From Allofournierella_A excrementavium (lineage in GTDB: Bacteria; Bacillota; Clostridia; Oscillospirales; Ruminococcaceae), in contig DWVE01000009.1 of the NCBI GenBank assembly GCA_019120375.1, forward strand, positions 10,002 through 74,001: DNA of 64,000 nucleotides, given 5' to 3'. Positions 36,917-46,539 of the stretch are shown here, piece by piece. The number at the start of each line of letters is the position of its first letter. The stretch's first letter is position 1. The position numbers were made by a program, and so were the translations under genes. The notes beneath the pieces were generated by a model. The model saw nothing but the letters and a program-made list of their open reading frames with translations, was not told where the DNA came from and ran no database searches.

Positions 36917-37682
36917 GGTTCTCCTTTTTGCCTTGCTCGAGGGCTTTTTCCTTACTGCCCGCCACGCCCTGCATCAGCGTCGGCTCCACGGCGGGCATTC
37001 TGCCCGATTGCTGCAAAGAGATGTAGTCCCCTTCCTTGTCCACGATGATGTGGTCCAGAAAACGGATGCCCAGGCTGGCCAGGGCATTGGCCAGCTCCCG
37101 GGTGAACTGGATGTCGGACGGGCTGGGCAGCGCCGCCCCTGCCGGGTGGTTGTGAGCCAGCACAGCCTGGGTGGCGTGGCACTGCACCGCCAGCCGGGCG
37201 ATTTGGGTGCGGGCCATGGCCGCCTCGTTCACAGTGCCCTCGGTGACCTTTTGCATCTTGACGGGGCAGTTGCGGTCATCCAAAAACAGAACATAGACCT
37301 GCTCGGTCACCGCGCCGTAAAACTGCGGGATGAGGTAGGCTGCCACCTCTTCCAGGTCCTGAAACGCCCGTGGTGCGCGGGCGCGGTTCTGGCTGTAGTA
37401 ACGGTTGGCGGCGTGCATGGTGGTGAGCAGCCGGGCCACCGCCGGCCCCGCTCCCTCCACGGTGAGGATGTCAGCCTCGCTGGCCTCCAGCACCTGGCAC
37501 AAACTGCCGAAGCGGTCGATGAGGCGGTGGGCCAGAGGATTCGTGTCCTTGCGGGGAATGGCCAGATACAGGATGTACTCCAGCACCTCGTGCTCGGCAA
37601 AGCCGGAAAAGCTGCCTTGCTGGGCGAACCGCCTGCGCATCCGCTGGCGGTGGTTCGTGTGAAGGCTCTTCTCCTGCGGCAT
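36903..37682 (-). CDS. radC: RadC/JAB-domain protein
   Basis: A 259-residue protein with an N-terminal helix-hairpin-helix part (AEHEVLEYILYLAIPRKDTNPLA) and a C-terminal JAB/MPN metalloprotease-like domain. The metal motif is AHNHPAGAALPSPSDIQFT (HxH with Ser and Asp), and the upstream Glu is in TEGTVNEAAM. Despite its name, a repair role for RadC is not established. It leads the radC-uvrB-uvrA operon, an unusual pairing that supports a link to DNA repair here. ATG follows GGAGG. Confidence 0.92.
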   Translation of the reverse strand: MPQEKSLHTNHRQRMRRRFAQQGSFSGFAEHEVLEYILYLAIPRKDTNPLAHRLIDRFGSLCQVLEASEADILTVEGAGPAVARLLTTMHAANRYYSQNRARAPRAFQDLEEVAAYLIPQFYGAVTEQVYVLFLDDRNCPVKMQKVTEGTVNEAAMARTQIARLAVQCHATQAVLAHNHPAGAALPSPSDIQFTRELANALASLGIRFLDHIIVDKEGDYISLQQSGRMPAVEPTLMQGVAGSKEKALEQGKKENHGSV

Positions 37683-37712
37683 CCTGCACCCTCCTTTCCT
37701 GCTGTTTTGCGC

Positions 37713-37741
37713 TTTACGCCGTATCTGATTTATTATATACT
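37713..37741 (+). promoter_or_regulatory. Promoter of the plus-strand pseudouridine synthase
   Basis: TTTACG (37713-37718), 17 nt, TATACT (37736-37741), followed by a TTG start 37 nt downstream with GAGAGGGG. Confidence 0.6.
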
Positions 37742-37760
37742 ATTTGCAGGCAATTTTAAA
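37732..37760 (-). promoter_or_regulatory. Divergent radC operon promoter
   Basis: On the minus strand TATAAT (37732-37737) with TTTAAA (37755-37760) at 17 nt. It overlaps the opposing -10, so the two promoters cannot easily be occupied together. Confidence 0.5.
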
Positions 37761-37777
37761 GAGAGGGGCCAAGCGAT

Positions 37778-38734
37778 TTGAAACAATTTACCGCCGGCGC
37801 AAACGAGGACGGAGCGCGGCTTTCCCGCTTTGTGGAGAGCGTCACCACCGGCCTGCCCGCCAGCCTGCTTTACAAGAGTTTCCGCAACAAGCGCATCAAG
37901 GTGAACGGCAAGCGCCAGACGCCGGACTACCGCCTTTGCAAAGGGGACGTGGTAGAGCTCTATATCAACGACGAGTTCTTTGCCGCCGCGCCCCAAAAGC
38001 CCGCCCCCGCCCGGCGGATGCCAGCTTTGAAGGTGGTGTATGAGGACGAGGCCCTTGCCGTTCTCTACAAGCCCGCCCACCTGCTGTGCCACGGCGACCG
38101 CACCGGCGACGTCAGTCTTGTGGACGCCTTCATCGCTTATCTTGCCCAAAAAGGCGAGTTTGACCCGCAGGCGGAGGCTTCTTTCAAGCCGGCGCTGTGC
38201 AACCGGCTGGACCGGGGCACCGAGGGACTGGTGGTGGGCGCCAAGACGTATGCCGCTTTGCGGGACATGAACGCCGTCATCCGGGACGACCTTGTGCGCA
38301 AGGAGTACCTGACCATCACCTTCGGGGTGCCCGCCGCGGGGCGGCATGTGGCCTACCTGCGTCACGACGAAAAGAACAACAAGGTGAAGGTGCAGGCAGA
38401 GCCCGGCGAGGGCTTCAAGCAGATCATCACCGACGTGACGGTGGAGCGCACCGAAGGCCCCTTCGCCCTCTGCCGCATCGGCCTTGTGACCGGGCGCACC
38501 CACCAGATTCGGGCGCATCTTGCATTTCTGGGCGCGCCGATGCTGGGCGACATCAAATACGGCAACCGCAAGTGGAACGAAAGGACCGGCTTCAAGACCC
38601 AGGCCCTCTGCGCGGTGAGCCTCACCTTTGCCCAGCTGCCGCCGGAAAATACGCTCTGCGCCCTCAGCGGCAAAACCATCCGGCTGGAGCACCCCGCCAT
38701 TCTGGACAAATTCGCCTCGCTGGCGAGAAAATAA
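37778..38734 (+). CDS. RluA-family pseudouridine synthase
   Basis: A 318-residue RNA pseudouridine synthase, distinct from the RluD-like one at 16.6 kb. An S4-like N-terminus (SLLYKSFRNKRIKVNGKR) leads to the catalytic domain with active-site Asp in CNRLDRGTEGLVVGAK and RTHQIRAHLAFLGAPMLGD near the end. The first part resembles RluC-type enzymes. The rRNA site is not predictable. The TTG start at 37778 has GAGAGGGG at 9 nt. It stands alone on the plus strand and converges on polC. Confidence 0.9.
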   Translation: MKQFTAGANEDGARLSRFVESVTTGLPASLLYKSFRNKRIKVNGKRQTPDYRLCKGDVVELYINDEFFAAAPQKPAPARRMPALKVVYEDEALAVLYKPAHLLCHGDRTGDVSLVDAFIAYLAQKGEFDPQAEASFKPALCNRLDRGTEGLVVGAKTYAALRDMNAVIRDDLVRKEYLTITFGVPAAGRHVAYLRHDEKNNKVKVQAEPGEGFKQIITDVTVERTEGPFALCRIGLVTGRTHQIRAHLAFLGAPMLGDIKYGNRKWNERTGFKTQALCAVSLTFAQLPPENTLCALSGKTIRLEHPAILDKFASLARK

Positions 38735-38761
38735 GCCCTTCTCCCCTTTTTTGCAAAAAGC

Positions 38762-38807
38762 ACGGCGGCCCGCCTCCCTCCTTGGGAAACGGGCCGCCGT
38801 TTTTTTG
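38762..38807. terminator. Bidirectional terminator between rluA-type gene and polC
   Basis: A perfect 11-bp stem ACGGCGGCCCG/CGGGCCGCCGT with a 17-base loop, then TTTTTTT on the plus strand. On the minus strand GCTTTTTGC follows, enough to help end polC. Confidence 0.85.
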
Positions 38808-38812
38808 TTTTT

Positions 38813-41800
38813 TCAGAAGAAGCTGACCTGACTGGTGTCCGGCAGATCGCCAAGAGCACCCACGTTTTTCAGATTCTCCATCACCGCGCTGGACACGCCG
38901 CAGGCCTGCTGCAGTTCCTCCACCGACAGGTATTCCTGCCCGTTGATGGTGGCCGCTTCCAGCGCCTGGGCCGCCGCCTCGCCCACACCTTTCAGCGAGG
39001 CAAAGGGCAGGCGCACCTTGCCGTCCTCCACCATGTAGCGCACGGCGCGGCTCTTGCCCAGCTCGATGGGCAGGAACTCATAGCCCCGGGCCAGCATCTC
39101 GTTCACCAGCTGCAAGGACACCTGGATGTCCTCATCCTTGGCCTTCTTTTCCTCCTTGAGGCGCTGTTCCACCTCTCGCAGGTGCTGCTGGGCCACCTTG
39201 ACGCCGCCCACGGCGGCTTCATAGTCGATGTCGTCGCCGCGCACGGTGAAATAGGTGGCGTAGAACGCCTGGGGATGATAGACCTTGAACCACATCAGCC
39301 GGATGGCCGCGATGAGGTAAGCCACCGCGTGGGCCTTGGGGAACATGTACTTTATCTTGCGGCAGGAGTCCATGTACCAGTCCGGCACGCCGCACTCCTT
39401 CATCTTCTCCTCCGCTCCCGGCGGGAAGCCCCCTTTTGCCACCTTGCCCTTTCGGGTGAGCTCCATGATGTTGAAGGCCAGCTTGGGTTCCAGCCCCTTG
39501 TGCAGCAGATAGGTCATGATGCTGTCACGGCAGCCGATAACGTCGGAAATGGTGCAGATCTGGTTTTTGATGAGGTCCTGGGCGTTGCCGTTCCACACGT
39601 CGGTGCCGTGGGACAGGCCCGAGATCTGGATCAGGTCGCTGAAATTCTTGGGCTGGGCTTCGATGAGCATCTGCCGCACGAAGGGGGTGCCCAGCTCCGG
39701 GATGCCGAAGGTGCCGGTCTGGCTGCCGATCTGCTCCGGGGTGACACCCAGCGCCTCGGTGCTCACCAGCAGGCTGATGACCCGCTGATCGTTCATGGGC
39801 ACCTGGTCCATGGGGATGCCGGTCATATCCTCCAGATACTTGTACATGGTGGGCACATCGTGGCCCAGCTCGTCCAGCTTGAGCAGCGTATCGTGGAGGT
39901 ATTTGAATTCGAAGTGGGTGGTCAGCACACCCTTGTCCTTGTCGTCGGCGGGGTGCTGGATGGGGCAGAAGTCCTGAATTTCGTGCACGTCCGGCACGAC
40001 CACCATGCCGCCCGGGTGCTGGCCGGTGGTGCGCTTGACGCCGGTGCAGCCCACGGTGAGGCGGTTTTCCTCGGCGCGGTTCACCGTGCGGCCCCGCTCT
40101 TCCAGGTACTTCTTCACATAGCCGTAGGCCGTCTTGTCCTGCAGGCCGGACACGGTGCCCGCCTTGAACACGTACTCCTTGCCGAACAGCTCTTCCGTGT
40201 AGCGGTGGACCTGGCTCTGGTACTCGCCGGAGAAGTTCAGGTCAATATCCGGTTCCTTGTCGCCGTCGAAGCCCAGGAAGGTCTCGAAGGGGATGTCGTG
40301 GCCGTCCACGATGAGCTGCGCGCCGCAGCGGGGGCAGGTCTTGTCCGGCAGGTCGAAGCCGTCCGCCACGCTGCCGTCGGTGATGAACTCGCTGTACTGG
40401 CACTTGGGGCACAGATAGTGAGGCGGCAGGCTGTTCACCTCGGAGATGCCCGAGAAGTGAGCCACGGCGGAGGAGCCGACGGAACCACGGCTGCCCACCT
40501 GATAGCCGCCGGCGTTGGAGTAGGCCACCAGCTTGACGGCAATGACGTACAGCACGGCGAAACCGTGGCCGCAGATGGAGTCCAGTTCCCGCTGCAGGCG
40601 GGTCTGGACGATTTCGGGCAAGGGGTCGCCGTAATGCTTTTTGGCGGTGGACCAGGTGGCGTCGCGCAGCTGCTGCTCCGCGCCCTCGATGGAGGGCGGG
40701 AAGGTACCCTTGGGAATGGCCCGGATGCCGCCGTCGCACATGTCGGCGATTTTGTTCGGGTTCTTCACCACAATCTCGAATGCCTTGTCCTTGGGCAGAT
40801 AGTAGAACTGGTCCAGCATGTCCTGAGTGGTGCGGTAGTAAAGAGGAGCCTGGTTGTCGGCGTCCTTGAAGCCGTTGCCCGCCTGCAGCACCGCCCGGTA
40901 GACCGAGTCCTCCGGGTCCTGGAAATGCACGTCGCCGGTGGCCACCACCGGCATGTGCAGCACTTCGCCCAGCTTGATGATAGTGCGGTTGAAGTCCTGT
41001 ATCTTCTCGATGGAATCCACCAGGTGCTCCCGCAGCATGTACTCGTTGTTGCCCAGGGGCTGCACTTCCAGAAAGTCGTAGTATTCCGCGATGCGGCACA
41101 ACTCTTCAAAGCTGCGCCCCTCCACAACAGCCCTATAAAGCTCACCGGCTTCACAGGCAGAACCGATGATAAGGCCCTCCCTGTATTTGTCCAGCACGCT
41201 GCGGGGAACGCGGGGTTTTTTGAAGAAATACTTGGTGTGGGCCTCGCTGACGATTTTATAGAGGTTTTTCAAGCCCAGCTGGTTGCGCACCAGGATGATG
41301 AGGTGGTAGTACTTCTTTTTGATGACCGCCGTGTTGCCGCCACCCAGGCCGGTGTTGATCTGTTCCACCGTCTTGACCCCTTTGAGGGCCAGATCCTCCA
41401 GCATTTTGCAGAAGATCTTGGCAAGCGCCATGGCGTCGTCCACCGCGCGGTGGTGGTTGAAGGGTTCGATTTCCAGGTGGTCGTTGATGGTATCCAGCTT
41501 ATAGTTGCGCAGGCCATGATAGAGGTTCTGGGCCAGAGGCAGGGTGTCGATGTAGGAATTCTCCAGCCGCAGGCCGGCCTTTTCCGCCGCCGCACGCATG
41601 AAGCGCATGTCAAAGTTATGGGCGTTGTGGGCGATGAGCACCCGGTCGCCTGCAAACTCCATGAACTGCTTGATGGCTTCGTCCGGGCTGGGGGCATCGG
41701 CCACCATGGCGTCGTTGATGCCGGTGAGCTCCACGATCTTGGGCGGGATGGGCTTGCCGGGATTCACGAATGTGCCGAAGGTCTTGGTTATCTGGCCATT

Positions 41801-43096
41801 CTCCACCATCACAGCGCCGATCTCGGTGAGGGCCTCGGTTTTAGGGTCGAGGCCGGTGGTCTCGGTGTCGTAGATCACAAAACTGCCGGAAAGCGGCCCG
41901 GTCGCTTCGCCATAGACAACCGGCACCATGTCGTCCACAAAGTAGGCCTCGCAGCCGTAGATGAGCTTGAAGTCCGGGTCGCTTTTGCGGATGGCCTCGG
42001 CGGCCAGCATCGCCTCCGGGAATCCCTGGCAGACGCCGTGGTCGGTGATGGCGATGGCACGGTGGCCCATACGGTGGGCTGTACGGACGATCTCGCCGGG
42101 GTCGCAGAAGCCGTCCATGCTGGAAAGCTTGGTGTGCAGGTGCAGCTCCACCCGCTTTTCGGGGGCGTTGTCCTCCCGCTTCTTGCGCTCCACCTGAAGC
42201 ACGTCATAGGGATACACTACATAGTCGTGCTCGTACTTGTCGTAGGCGCACTCGCCCTTCAGCACGAGGGTGGTCCCCTTCTTCACTTCTTCCCACTTGG
42301 AATAATCCTCGCCGTCCCGGCTGCGCAGTTTCAGGCTGATGGAGCCGGTGTAGTCGGTGATGGACACGATGTAGCTCTTCTGGAAGTTGCCCTTGACCTC
42401 CACGGCGAACACATCGCCCCAGATGGTGACCTTGCCGCTGTCGCTGCCCAAGTCCTTCAACGGGGTGACATTGTTCGGCTTGAAGTTCTTGCCGTGGAAC
42501 ACGCTCACCGGCTTGTCGGTGAGGTCGAGGCCCGGTATCTTGAAATCGGGTGGCTGTTTCTTCTCCTCAAAGCGGGGCGCGGGCGCCTTCTGCATCACCC
42601 GCTTCTCCCACTCGTCGGCGCTCACGGAACTGTTCTGTTCCAGCGTGACGGTGGGCAGCACGCCGGTGCGCTGTTCCACCAGCTTGGCCAGGGTGTCGCC
42701 AAAGCCGATGCCATCCAGGATGTTCTTGCCCACCGGCACTGTGATGGTCAGCTGGGTGCCCTGCAGCGCAAAGGAGGCATGGTCCAGAAAACCGTTCACC
42801 GGCAGTCCTTCGCTGCGCAGTTCGTCTATCATCGCCCGCAGGCTCTCTTCGGTGATGGTCTCAAAGGGGAAATAGTTGCACACCATCAGTTCCAGCCCTT
42901 CAAACTGGGGCGCAAGTGACGCGCAGAGACGCCCGCACAGCTCGATCGGCAGAGGCGCCGCGCTGCGCAGGCTTATCTTCAGTTTTCGGCTGATGCGCAG
43001 CAGTTCCACCTGCTCCACGAGCACCCCCGCAAAACAGCGGGCAAAGGTCTCGTCTGCATTGAACTGCGGCCACAGCTGGCTCACCAATGGCTTCAA
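38813..43096 (-). CDS. polC: DNA polymerase III alpha subunit, PolC type
   Basis: Replicative polymerase with proofreading, typical of low-GC Gram-positive bacteria. It has about 1427 residues. Domains in order: N-terminal region, OB fold (VFHGKNFKPNNVTPLKD), PHP domain split by the exonuclease (VELHLHTKLSSMDG; AIAITDHGVCQGFPEA), DEDD exonuclease (FVIYDTETTGLDPKTEALTE), then the polymerase core with DKEPDIDLNFSGEYQ. A cysteine zinc site (CPKCQYSEF, CPRCGAQL) is visible. TTG 43096 lies 8 nt behind GGGAG; upstream in-frame starts would contain that site. Confidence 0.97.
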   Translation of the reverse strand: MKPLVSQLWPQFNADETFARCFAGVLVEQVELLRISRKLKISLRSAAPLPIELCGRLCASLAPQFEGLELMVCNYFPFETITEESLRAMIDELRSEGLPVNGFLDHASFALQGTQLTITVPVGKNILDGIGFGDTLAKLVEQRTGVLPTVTLEQNSSVSADEWEKRVMQKAPAPRFEEKKQPPDFKIPGLDLTDKPVSVFHGKNFKPNNVTPLKDLGSDSGKVTIWGDVFAVEVKGNFQKSYIVSITDYTGSISLKLRSRDGEDYSKWEEVKKGTTLVLKGECAYDKYEHDYVVYPYDVLQVERKKREDNAPEKRVELHLHTKLSSMDGFCDPGEIVRTAHRMGHRAIAITDHGVCQGFPEAMLAAEAIRKSDPDFKLIYGCEAYFVDDMVPVVYGEATGPLSGSFVIYDTETTGLDPKTEALTEIGAVMVENGQITKTFGTFVNPGKPIPPKIVELTGINDAMVADAPSPDEAIKQFMEFAGDRVLIAHNAHNFDMRFMRAAAEKAGLRLENSYIDTLPLAQNLYHGLRNYKLDTINDHLEIEPFNHHRAVDDAMALAKIFCKMLEDLALKGVKTVEQINTGLGGGNTAVIKKKYYHLIILVRNQLGLKNLYKIVSEAHTKYFFKKPRVPRSVLDKYREGLIIGSACEAGELYRAVVEGRSFEELCRIAEYYDFLEVQPLGNNEYMLREHLVDSIEKIQDFNRTIIKLGEVLHMPVVATGDVHFQDPEDSVYRAVLQAGNGFKDADNQAPLYYRTTQDMLDQFYYLPKDKAFEIVVKNPNKIADMCDGGIRAIPKGTFPPSIEGAEQQLRDATWSTAKKHYGDPLPEIVQTRLQRELDSICGHGFAVLYVIAVKLVAYSNAGGYQVGSRGSVGSSAVAHFSGISEVNSLPPHYLCPKCQYSEFITDGSVADGFDLPDKTCPRCGAQLIVDGHDIPFETFLGFDGDKEPDIDLNFSGEYQSQVHRYTEELFGKEYVFKAGTVSGLQDKTAYGYVKKYLEERGRTVNRAEENRLTVGCTGVKRTTGQHPGGMVVVPDVHEIQDFCPIQHPADDKDKGVLTTHFEFKYLHDTLLKLDELGHDVPTMYKYLEDMTGIPMDQVPMNDQRVISLLVSTEALGVTPEQIGSQTGTFGIPELGTPFVRQMLIEAQPKNFSDLIQISGLSHGTDVWNGNAQDLIKNQICTISDVIGCRDSIMTYLLHKGLEPKLAFNIMELTRKGKVAKGGFPPGAEEKMKECGVPDWYMDSCRKIKYMFPKAHAVAYLIAAIRLMWFKVYHPQAFYATYFTVRGDDIDYEAAVGGVKVAQQHLREVEQRLKEEKKAKDEDIQVSLQLVNEMLARGYEFLPIELGKSRAVRYMVEDGKVRLPFASLKGVGEAAAQALEAATINGQEYLSVEELQQACGVSSAVMENLKNVGALGDLPDTSQVSFF

Positions 43097-43133
43097 TGGT
43101 CTTTCTCCCTTTCCTTGTGACAAAGCGCAGCCC

Positions 43134-43159
43134 GCGGGCAGGGCAAAAGCCCCGCCCGC
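43134..43159 (-). terminator. Possible weak terminator after ispG
   Basis: GCGGGC-A-GGGC/GCCC-C-GCCCGC, an 11-position stem with one mismatch and an AAAA loop, between ispG and polC. There is no U-run after it, so it may only be an intercistronic hairpin. Confidence 0.3.
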
Positions 43160-43177
43160 AGGCAGATAAAGCAGCTC

Positions 43178-44221
43178 TTACAGCTTGTAAATTTCGTCCA
43201 CCAGCTGGCCAACGATGTCGCCCCGCAGCATCCGGATCTTCTCGCCGCGGATGAACAGCAACGCCTCGTCCTTGCCGCCGGCGATGCCGATGTCCGCCTC
43301 CCGGGCCTCACCGGGGCCGTTGACAACGCAGCCCATCACAGCTACCTTGATGGGCTTTTTATAGCCCTTGAGGCGCTGCTCCACCTCGTCGGCGATTTTG
43401 GCCACCGGGATGTTGGTGCGCCCGCAGGTGGGGCAGCTGATGATCTCCGGCCCGCCCACGGCGTGGCCGGCGGCCCGCAGGATGTCAAAGCCAGCCTGCA
43501 CCTCTTTTTCCGGCTCGTCGGTCAAGGAGACCCGCAGGGTGTCGCCGATGCCCTCCATCAGAAGGCCACCGATGCCCATGCCGGACTTGATGAGGCCCAT
43601 GCGGTAGGTGCCCGCCTCGGTGACGCCCACATGCAGCGGGTAGTCGCACCGCTCGCTCAGAAGGCGGTAGGCCTCCATCATCCGGGGCACATTGCTGGAC
43701 TTGATGGAGATGACGATGTTGTCAAAATCGTATTTTTCCAGCAGAGAGACGTGGTACATGGCGCTTTCCACCAGCGCTTCGGGCACCGGCGCGCCGTACT
43801 TGGCCAGCACCTCTTTTTCCAGGCTGCCGGCGTTCACCCCAATGCGGATGGGGATGTTCTTCGCCTTGCAGGCGGCGGCCACCTCTTTCACGTGGTCGTC
43901 GCCGCCGATGTTGCCGGGGTTCAGGCGGATCTTGTCAACCCCCGCGTCCACGCAGGCCAGAGCGATGCGGTGGTTGAAGTGGATGTCCGCCACGAGGGGG
44001 ATGTCCACGGCGTTCTTGATGGCTTCGATGAGGCGCACATCCTCCAGGGTGGGCACGCTCACCCGCACGATCTGGCAGCCCGCTTCGGCCACCCGCACCG
44101 CCTGGGCCACGTTGCCCGCCACGTCGTCGGCGCGTACGTTGAGCATGGTCTGCACCGCCACAGGATTGTGGCCGCCGATGGTGAGGTTGCCGATGGTCAC
44201 TTCACGCTTGACCTTGCGCAT
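43178..44221 (-). CDS. ispG: HMBPP synthase (IspG/GcpE)
   Basis: Iron-sulfur enzyme of the MEP isoprenoid pathway, making 4-hydroxy-3-methylbut-2-enyl diphosphate. It has 347 residues. N-terminal TIM-barrel signature VAVQTMLNVRADDV, then ADIHFNHRIAL and KIRLNPGNIG. The cluster-binding cysteines are in SCPTCGRTNIPV with a third in GCVVNGPGEA. It is in the same operon as dxr, an earlier enzyme of the pathway. ATG follows AGAGGGA. Confidence 0.96.
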   Translation of the reverse strand: MRKVKREVTIGNLTIGGHNPVAVQTMLNVRADDVAGNVAQAVRVAEAGCQIVRVSVPTLEDVRLIEAIKNAVDIPLVADIHFNHRIALACVDAGVDKIRLNPGNIGGDDHVKEVAAACKAKNIPIRIGVNAGSLEKEVLAKYGAPVPEALVESAMYHVSLLEKYDFDNIVISIKSSNVPRMMEAYRLLSERCDYPLHVGVTEAGTYRMGLIKSGMGIGGLLMEGIGDTLRVSLTDEPEKEVQAGFDILRAAGHAVGGPEIISCPTCGRTNIPVAKIADEVEQRLKGYKKPIKVAVMGCVVNGPGEAREADIGIAGGKDEALLFIRGEKIRMLRGDIVGQLVDEIYKL

Positions 44222-44242
44222 GTTTTTTCCCTCTTTTCTTAT

Positions 44243-45313
44243 TTAAAACAACCGGGTGATGTCGTTGAAGGTGGCAAAAATCATCACAGCAAACAGGAAG
44301 AAGAGCCCCGCCATGTTCACCCATATCTCAAACTTTTTGGGCAGCGGGCGACGGAAGATGCCCTCGATGAAAAGGAACACCAGCTTGCCGCCATCCAGCG
44401 CCGGGAAGGGCAGAAGATTGAAGATGCCCAGGTTCACGGTGAGTAGCGCCAGCAGGCTGAGCACCTCGGAAATGCCCATGCCCGCCGCCTGATTGATGGC
44501 GCTGACGATGCCCACCGGGCCGGAGAGCTCGGTCACGCTGACCCGCTGGGTCACCAGGTCCACCAGAGAGCGGAACACCAGCCGGGCGTAGAACAGGGTG
44601 TAGTCGAAGGCCTGCCCGATGACGTTCAGCGGCGTTTTTTCCAGCGCATAGACCTTGAAGCCCATGTTCATGGTGACGGTGTCGCCGTTTTGCACCTGAT
44701 CGAAGCGGACGTCGTCGATCTGCACTTTTTCACCGTTCCGCTTCACGGTGAAGTCGGCGGTGAAGTCTTCGCTGCGTTGTAACTCGTATATAATATCGTT
44801 GGCCACAAAGCAGCGGCGGCCGTTGATGGCCAAAATCTCGTCCCCCACCTGCAGGCCGGAGACCTCCACTGCGGAGCCTTCCTCCACCAGCGCCACAGTG
44901 CGGCTGGCGAGAGTGTCGCTGCCGGAGAACAGAATCAGCAGGACCACAAAGCCCAGCACCAGATTCATCACCGCGCCGGCGGCCACCACGATGATGCGTT
45001 TCCAGACCTTGACCTTGGGAAAGGGCAGGCCGGTCTTCGCCTCCGGCGGCAGGTCCGGGTCGATGAACTGCTCATCCTCCGAAAGCTCTTCGTCCTCCCC
45101 TTCCATGCTCACATAGCCGCCCACAGGCAGTGCGCGGATGCTGTACCGTGTTCCGTTTTTCACCCGGCTGAACAGCGCAGGCCCCATGCCGATGGAAAAC
45201 TCGTTGACCTGGATGCCCGCCTTTTTCGCGCATACGAAATGGCCCAGTTCGTGGATCATCACCACCAGACCAAAGATGAACACAGAAACGACGGTCGTGA
45301 TCAGAATTGACAT
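44243..45313 (-). CDS. rseP: RIP metalloprotease RseP (M50)
   Basis: Intramembrane zinc protease that clips signal-peptide remnants and anti-sigma factors. It has 356 residues. HELGH lies in the first span (VVMIHELGHFVCAKKAG), a PDZ domain is central (EVSGLQVGDEILAINGRRC), and the second metal motif is NLLPFPALDGG in the third span. Start ATG 45313 gives the usual N-terminus MSILITTVVSVFIFG. The order dxr-rseP-ispG is conserved. This is a full-length family member, unlike the tiny M50 protein at 8.8 kb. Confidence 0.95.
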   Translation of the reverse strand: MSILITTVVSVFIFGLVVMIHELGHFVCAKKAGIQVNEFSIGMGPALFSRVKNGTRYSIRALPVGGYVSMEGEDEELSEDEQFIDPDLPPEAKTGLPFPKVKVWKRIIVVAAGAVMNLVLGFVVLLILFSGSDTLASRTVALVEEGSAVEVSGLQVGDEILAINGRRCFVANDIIYELQRSEDFTADFTVKRNGEKVQIDDVRFDQVQNGDTVTMNMGFKVYALEKTPLNVIGQAFDYTLFYARLVFRSLVDLVTQRVSVTELSGPVGIVSAINQAAGMGISEVLSLLALLTVNLGIFNLLPFPALDGGKLVFLFIEGIFRRPLPKKFEIWVNMAGLFFLFAVMIFATFNDITRLF

Positions 45314-45363
45314 ATGCCCTTGTTTGCTCGCTTTCTTATTTACTCGCAGGCTCTCTCCTTGTG

Positions 45364-46518
45364 TCAAGTCAGATGACTTTGCACAAAGGCACGGGCCATG
45401 CGGTCACACTCGTACACATCGGCGAGGGTGTAGCCGCCGCCGAAGGAGTCGCTGTTCACCACTGCCTCCACCAGACGGCCGATGTCCAAAAAGCCGATCT
45501 TGTCCTCCAGGAACAGGCGCACGGCCTCCTCGTTGGCGCCGTTGGCGGCGCAGGGGCCAAGGCCGCCCTTGGCGATGGCCTTTTTGCAGGCGGCAAGGCA
45601 GCGGAAGGTCTCTTCGTCCGCCACATCGAAGGTGATGGACTTGAGGGTGGTGAAATCAAGTTCCGGGGCACAGCCGGGGGCCCGCTCAGGCCAGGTCAGG
45701 GCGTACTGGATGGGGATGCGCATATCCGGCACGCCCAGCTGCGCCAGGATGGAATTGTCGCTGAACTGCACCATGGAGTGGATGATGCTCTGGCGCTGCA
45801 CCACCACCTGCACCTTCTCGGGCGGCAGGCCGAACAGCCACACCGCCTCGATCAGCTCCAGGCCCTTGTTCATCAGGGTAGCGGAGTCGATGGTGATCTT
45901 TGCGCCCATGTTCCAGTTGGGATGCTTAAGGGCGTCCGCCTTGGTCTTGCCCGCCAGCTCCTCCTTCTTCATCCCGAAGAAGGGGCCGCCGGAGGCAGTG
46001 AGCAGGATCTTGGTGAGAGCTTTGGCGGAATGAGCGTCCTGCAGGCACTGGAAAATGGCGGAATGTTCACTGTCCACCGGCAGAAGCTTCGCGTTGTGGC
46101 TTTCCGCCGCTTTTGTCACGAGATAACCGCCGGTGACAAGGCTTTCCTTGTTGGCCAGGGCCACGTCGCAGCCGCTTTCCAGCGCCGCGAGGGTGGCCCC
46201 CAGGCCGGCGATGCCCACCACAGCGTTGAGCACCACATCCGCCTCGCCCATGCCGGCCAGGGCCACGATGCCCTCGGCGCCTTCCAGCACCTTGGGCGCG
46301 TTCGCGCGGCCCGCAAGGGCACCTTTGAGTTTCTGACAGGCCGCGGGGTCTGCCACCGCCACATAGCGGGGATGAAATTCTTCGATCTGCTCCAGCAGTT
46401 TATCCACGCTGGAATTGGCAGCCAGTGCCCGGACCTCATATCCCTGGCTGCGGGCCACGTCCAGGCTCTGGGTGCCGATGGAGCCGGTGGAGCCCAGCAG
46501 CGTGATGCTTTTTGCCAT
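45364..46518 (-). CDS. dxr: 1-deoxy-D-xylulose 5-phosphate reductoisomerase
   Basis: NADPH enzyme making MEP from DXP, the committed step of the MEP pathway and target of fosmidomycin. It has 384 residues. The Rossmann motif is LLGSTGSIGTQSLDV. The substrate and metal region is LLPVDSEHSAIFQCLQ, LTASGGPFFGM is the mobile-loop area, and HPNWNMGAKITIDSATLMNK is invariant. ATG follows GGAGGAAAGAGCT. It lies between cdsA and rseP. Confidence 0.97.
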   Translation of the reverse strand: MAKSITLLGSTGSIGTQSLDVARSQGYEVRALAANSSVDKLLEQIEEFHPRYVAVADPAACQKLKGALAGRANAPKVLEGAEGIVALAGMGEADVVLNAVVGIAGLGATLAALESGCDVALANKESLVTGGYLVTKAAESHNAKLLPVDSEHSAIFQCLQDAHSAKALTKILLTASGGPFFGMKKEELAGKTKADALKHPNWNMGAKITIDSATLMNKGLELIEAVWLFGLPPEKVQVVVQRQSIIHSMVQFSDNSILAQLGVPDMRIPIQYALTWPERAPGCAPELDFTTLKSITFDVADEETFRCLAACKKAIAKGGLGPCAANGANEEAVRLFLEDKIGFLDIGRLVEAVVNSDSFGGGYTLADVYECDRMARAFVQSHLT

Positions 46519-46539
46519 AGCTCTTTCCTCCGTGAAATT

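Noticed and set aside
32036..37048. Very long open frame on the plus strand opposite uvrA and uvrB (about 1670 codons), with similar ones opposite polC, mutL, mutS and ileS
   Set aside because: These are antisense shadows of high-GC codon use. They have no domain signatures, are His/Val/Ala-rich nonsense, and lie over genes with complete conserved motifs.
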